Assembly (NCBI GenBank): GCA_023247955.1
Contig: JAHFFL010000022.1
Coordinates: 1-10,362 of the forward strand
Origin: Candidatus Omnitrophota bacterium
Lineage (GTDB): Bacteria > Omnitrophota > Gorgyraeia > 2-02-FULL-51-18
DNA: 10,362 bases
Direction: 5' to 3'
Shown here one piece after another: positions 8,395 to 10,362 of this stretch; positions within the stretch are counted from its first letter, which is position 1; the number at the start of each line of letters is the position of its first letter. The notes beneath the pieces were generated by a model. The model had not been told where the DNA came from and searched no databases. It saw only the letters and a list, made by a program, of their open reading frames with translations. A program made the translations under genes and the position numbers.

Positions 8395-8447
8395 GTATTT
8401 AGGAGGGAAACTTATTTTTATAACCAATTGATAATAATAATGTTACA

Positions 8448-8840
8448 TCATTTCTGCTTAGGAAGTTTACGAAGGATTTCTGAGAATTCGCTCTTGGAAA
8501 GGTGACTACTCGCCATTTTTAACATCGCGTCCAGCAGTCTTCCTAGCGGATCAAGGATTGAAACCCCATTGATTTCCAGAAAGACAAGCGCGGTAGCGAG
8601 CGCCGCGCGTTTGCTGCCGTCAAAAAACGGATGATTCATGCAAATATGAAAAGCGTAGGCGGAGGCCATCTCAAAAAGATCCGGGTGGAGCCACTCCCCC
8701 GCAAAACTTGCCTCCGGCTGGGCAAGGGCGGATTCGAGCAGGGCCATATCCCGTATGCCTTGTTGGCCCCCGTAAAGGTTGATCTGGTCTTTGTGGATTT
8801 CAACGACATCGGCGAGCGTTAAAAAAAGCGGGGGCTTCAC
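8448..8840 (-). CDS. doc: Doc-type (death-on-curing, Fic fold) toxin of a type II toxin-antitoxin pair
   Basis: This 130-residue protein has the usual Doc length and layout: an early GGQQGIRD-ALLESAL segment (about 24-39) and a Fic motif HPFFDGSKR at residues 70-78. Phage P1 Doc, the family model, is a kinase that phosphorylates EF-Tu and stops translation. Lys77 replaces the second glycine of AMPylating Fic proteins (HxFxxGNGR), as in Doc, so I infer kinase-type chemistry. The Asn normally found before that Lys is Ser76 here, a change in a residue that helps hold nucleotide phosphate. The start is GTG at 8840, five bases after the antitoxin stop. No purine-rich ribosome site precedes it, so translation is probably coupled to the antitoxin. 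A perfect palindrome spans the junction. Membership of the Doc family is near certain; activity is not proven. Confidence 0.93.
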   Translation of the reverse strand: MKPPLFLTLADVVEIHKDQINLYGGQQGIRDMALLESALAQPEASFAGEWLHPDLFEMASAYAFHICMNHPFFDGSKRAALATALVFLEINGVSILDPLGRLLDAMLKMASSHLSKSEFSEILRKLPKQK

Positions 8841-8854
8841 GCCGGTTAACCGGC
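8841..8854. repeat. Perfect 14-base palindrome at the antitoxin/toxin junction
   Basis: GCCGGTTAACCGGC covers the last codons and stop of the antitoxin and the whole gap before the toxin GTG. Its core GGTTAACC equals the leader palindrome at 9091-9098. It could be a second operator, or an RNA fold that limits toxin translation until ribosomes finish the antitoxin. The sequence is certain; the role is inferred. Confidence 0.6.
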
Positions 8855-9073
8855 CAAGGCGCGCAATGTCTTCGAATGCCTCTGGTTCATTTTAGCCAGA
8901 GCGGCTTTCAGTTTTTTTTCCTTTTTTTCGTCCTGATTCGGCGAAATGATAAGATTCCTGCCGTCCGTGCTGATTTTAAGGGGCGTGTCTTTCGTAATGT
9001 GAAGAAGCTCCAAAATGGCCTTTTCAATGATTAAAGCCAGGCTGTTTCCATGAAGGGTCAATCGTTTGATCAT
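8846..9073 (-). CDS. AbrB/MazE/SpoVT-like antitoxin, partner of the Doc toxin
   Basis: This 75-residue protein starts at ATG 9073 and has a clear Shine-Dalgarno site. Residues 1-47 (beginning MIKRLTLHGNSLALII and running through LLHI, DTPLKI and the NLIISP strand) match the swapped-hairpin DNA-binding fold of AbrB/MazE antitoxins, where the RLTLHGNS loop and first strands contact DNA. Residues 48-75 are a charged, Lys-rich tail of the kind that usually binds and blocks the toxin. P1 Doc is paired with Phd, which is unrelated to this fold, so this is the alternative AbrB-Doc pairing. It is first in a two-gene operon, as is usual for antitoxins that repress their own promoter. Two copies of the octamer GGTTAACC, one in the leader and one at the end of this gene, are candidate binding sites. 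Confidence 0.9.
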   Translation of the reverse strand: MIKRLTLHGNSLALIIEKAILELLHITKDTPLKISTDGRNLIISPNQDEKKEKKLKAALAKMNQRHSKTLRALAG

Positions 9074-9081
9074 CGCGGTTT

Positions 9082-9087
9082 TCCTCT
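9082..9087 (-). promoter_or_regulatory. Shine-Dalgarno site of the antitoxin gene
   Basis: AGAGGA on the minus strand lies 8 bases before the ATG at 9073. This supports that start and contrasts with the toxin, which has no comparable site. Confidence 0.7.
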
Positions 9088-9090
9088 AAT

Positions 9091-9098
9091 GGTTAACC
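9091..9098. promoter_or_regulatory. Palindrome GGTTAACC in the operon leader, candidate antitoxin operator
   Basis: This perfect 8-base palindrome is flanked on both sides by a direct ATTA (minus strand: ATTAGGTTAACCATTA). It lies between the predicted transcription start and the Shine-Dalgarno site, a typical place for autorepression. The same octamer recurs at 8844-8851. The operator role is inference. Confidence 0.45.
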
Positions 9099-9110
9099 TA
9101 ATGTACTTAT

Positions 9111-9139
9111 ATTGTATCACTCGTCTAAGGGGAAATCAA
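9111..9139 (-). promoter_or_regulatory. Sigma70-type promoter of the antitoxin-toxin operon
   Basis: On the minus strand there is a -35 box TTGATT (9139-9134), a 17-base spacer and a -10 box TACAAT (9116-9111). The predicted transcript would begin near 9104, giving a leader of about 30 bases before the antitoxin ATG. It starts 20 bases after the stop of the upstream gene, so the toxin-antitoxin pair has its own promoter. Confidence 0.7.
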
Positions 9140-9158
9140 TGGCTTGAACCAAACCCTT

Positions 9159-10362
9159 TTAAACAAACCTCTCCGTCTCGAGAGACCGGATAAGCCGCTC
9201 GAGTTCCTCGGCAAACCGGATCGGGACCGTGATAAAGCCGAGCCATCCGCTGTTTTTCCGGAGGACATTGTCCAAAATGGTCCGGAACGGCGCCGAGTAA
9301 AGCTCGCGGCTGCCGAGCGCGGTGAGCTTGGAAGAGCTGAGGAAAAGGAGCGCCAAGCTTTCAGCCGCGGAAAGCCGGACACCAGACGGCGTCACGACAA
9401 AATGGATCCTGTCAGGCGTACTTTCCAGAGAAGATTCGATGTTAGACCGGCCAAGAGTGTCGTCCGCGAAAAGGAGTGTGGCCCCCGTTTCCCGCACTCC
9501 GGATGTCTCAAGCTGCGAAATCACGCTTTGGCCCTGCGGCACCGACACCATGCGCTCGGCCAGCCACTGGAGATTCGCCGGAACTTGCGCTTGGGCTTGA
9601 GCGACTCGGGTCTGGCCGCCATAAGAATAAAAGACCACCTGTTTTTCCAGCTTATCGCCGAGAGCATTCGCGATACTTAAAAAGTCCCGGTCAAACTTGC
9701 CCTCTCTAAATACGGTCTCAAGCGGTAGGACTTTCACATCCGCCGCGCGACCCGAGGCCTTGATTAAATCGAGTACCGTCGAGAGGCGGGCCGCAATCCG
9801 ATCGGCGTCGGACTCCTTGGCTCCGGCGTTCGCCGGCAGGAAATTGGCGCGGTGTGCTTGAGAAGATGGTACTCCCGCGGAACGCACTCTGTCTAAAGCA
9901 TCTTGATACTCTTTTTGTGTGGCGGCCGCGGGTGCTATCGCGTTCGTGAAAGCCGCTCCTCGAAAACCACCCAGAGGAGAGAGACCTCTATTCGGCGAAG
10001 GCAGCGGAAGTATAGAGCCAAAAGAAACTACAGTGGCTTGTCTCGATCCATAATCTTGGCGATAGGATTCAGTTAAATGCTCGCCGGCGGTCGTGTTGGG
10101 GTCCACTCCGACCAGCGACAGCATTCGGAGAAAATCCACCGGCTTACCGGCGGACGATAGAGCGTCGATGGCGTCTTTCATTCGCCCGTACAAGGTGTTA
10201 AGCGCATCGTAGGTGACTTGCGATTGTCCGGTGAGCGCGGCATCCGCCCATTGAAACACCAACGCCTTGTCCATTGCTTCAAACGTGTCGGCTCCACTCC
10301 TCAACCACTCGGCGTGCTGCCCCAAAACCTCGATCCGCTGGGCGAGCGTCACCGGTTGATCC
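9159..10362 (-). CDS. C-terminal 400 residues of a large unrecognised protein (5' end outside the window)
   Basis: The frame is open from the window edge to a TAA at 9159-9161. A GTG at 10352 could serve as a start, but the frame continues upstream of it (Asp-Gln-Pro) and no ribosome site is visible, so the gene almost certainly begins outside. The first 90 or so residues are helical (QRIEVLGQHAEWL, YGRMKDAIDAL). A Gly/Pro/Ser-rich stretch follows (LPSPNRGLSPLGGF), then an alpha/beta part with alternating hydrophobic strands and helices (VKVLPLETVF, KQVVFYSYGG, ATLLFADDTL, DRIHFVVTPSGV). It ends in an amphipathic helix with FAEELERLIRSLE. No membrane segment or catalytic motif stands out. I do not recognise the family. 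The mixed, linker-rich style resembles the giant protein downstream, so this may be the tail of another very large protein; that is inference. Confidence 0.85.
   Translation of the reverse strand, partial: DQPVTLAQRIEVLGQHAEWLRSGADTFEAMDKALVFQWADAALTGQSQVTYDALNTLYGRMKDAIDALSSAGKPVDFLRMLSLVGVDPNTTAGEHLTESYRQDYGSRQATVVSFGSILPLPSPNRGLSPLGGFRGAAFTNAIAPAAATQKEYQDALDRVRSAGVPSSQAHRANFLPANAGAKESDADRIAARLSTVLDLIKASGRAADVKVLPLETVFREGKFDRDFLSIANALGDKLEKQVVFYSYGGQTRVAQAQAQVPANLQWLAERMVSVPQGQSVISQLETSGVRETGATLLFADDTLGRSNIESSLESTPDRIHFVVTPSGVRLSAAESLALLFLSSSKLTALGSRELYSAPFRTILDNVLRKNSGWLGFITVPIRFAEELERLIRSLETERFV

Noticed and set aside
8402-8462. Strong Shine-Dalgarno-like AGGAGG on the plus strand
   Set aside because: No start codon follows at a useful distance; the nearest ATG (8440) opens only about 22 codons antisense to the toxin end.
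10350-10352. GTG as the true start of the upstream gene
   Set aside because: The frame remains open to the window edge and no ribosome site can be seen in the 10 bases before it.
1-10362. CRISPR array, tRNA, rRNA, or insertion sequence with transposase
   Set aside because: I saw no regularly spaced direct repeats, no cloverleaf or rRNA-like sequence, and no transposase-like protein in any frame.

Overview
The window looks like part of a genome from a deep-branching, uncultured bacterial lineage. The best guess is Candidatus Omnitrophota (OP3). This rests on gene style and not on a marker gene: a giant, very long secreted or anchored ORF, the end of a second ORF of similar style, an N-terminal module with IQDAH / VEGS / GGFH signatures that I associate with Omnitrophota proteins, and palindromic repeats inserted inside coding sequence. 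All genes I can support are on the minus strand. The long plus-strand frames (for example 6695-7762) are antisense shadows.

Region by region, in the direction of transcription: 10362-9159 is the C-terminal 400 codons of a gene that starts outside the window, with no family recognised. An 85-base gap (9158-9074) holds a good sigma70-type promoter, a palindrome and a Shine-Dalgarno site for a compact toxin-antitoxin operon: an AbrB/MazE-like antitoxin (9073-8846) followed 5 bases later by a Doc/Fic-family toxin (8840-8448). A 277-base AT-rich intergenic stretch (8447-8171) holds a candidate promoter and hairpins. The rest of the window, 8170 to 1, is one uninterrupted reading frame of 2,723 codons that runs off the window; I followed the frame codon by codon and found no stop.

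The giant protein is a mosaic. In order it has a signal peptide or signal anchor, a ChaN/TraB-like module, a helical part, two stretches where palindromic DNA elements are read through as protein, a response-regulator receiver (REC) domain with its key residues, about 1,500 residues of mostly helical and coiled-coil sequence broken by one beta-rich insert, a Pro/Ala/Ser-rich tether, and a glycine-rich hydrophobic membrane region at the window edge. The architecture suggests a cell-envelope protein, but its function is not known to me.

The most interesting points are the REC domain inside a protein that appears to be exported, the palindromic elements carried in frame inside the giant gene, and the toxin-antitoxin operon in which the same GGTTAACC octamer occurs both just downstream of the predicted transcription start and as the core of a perfect 14-base palindrome across the antitoxin/toxin junction.
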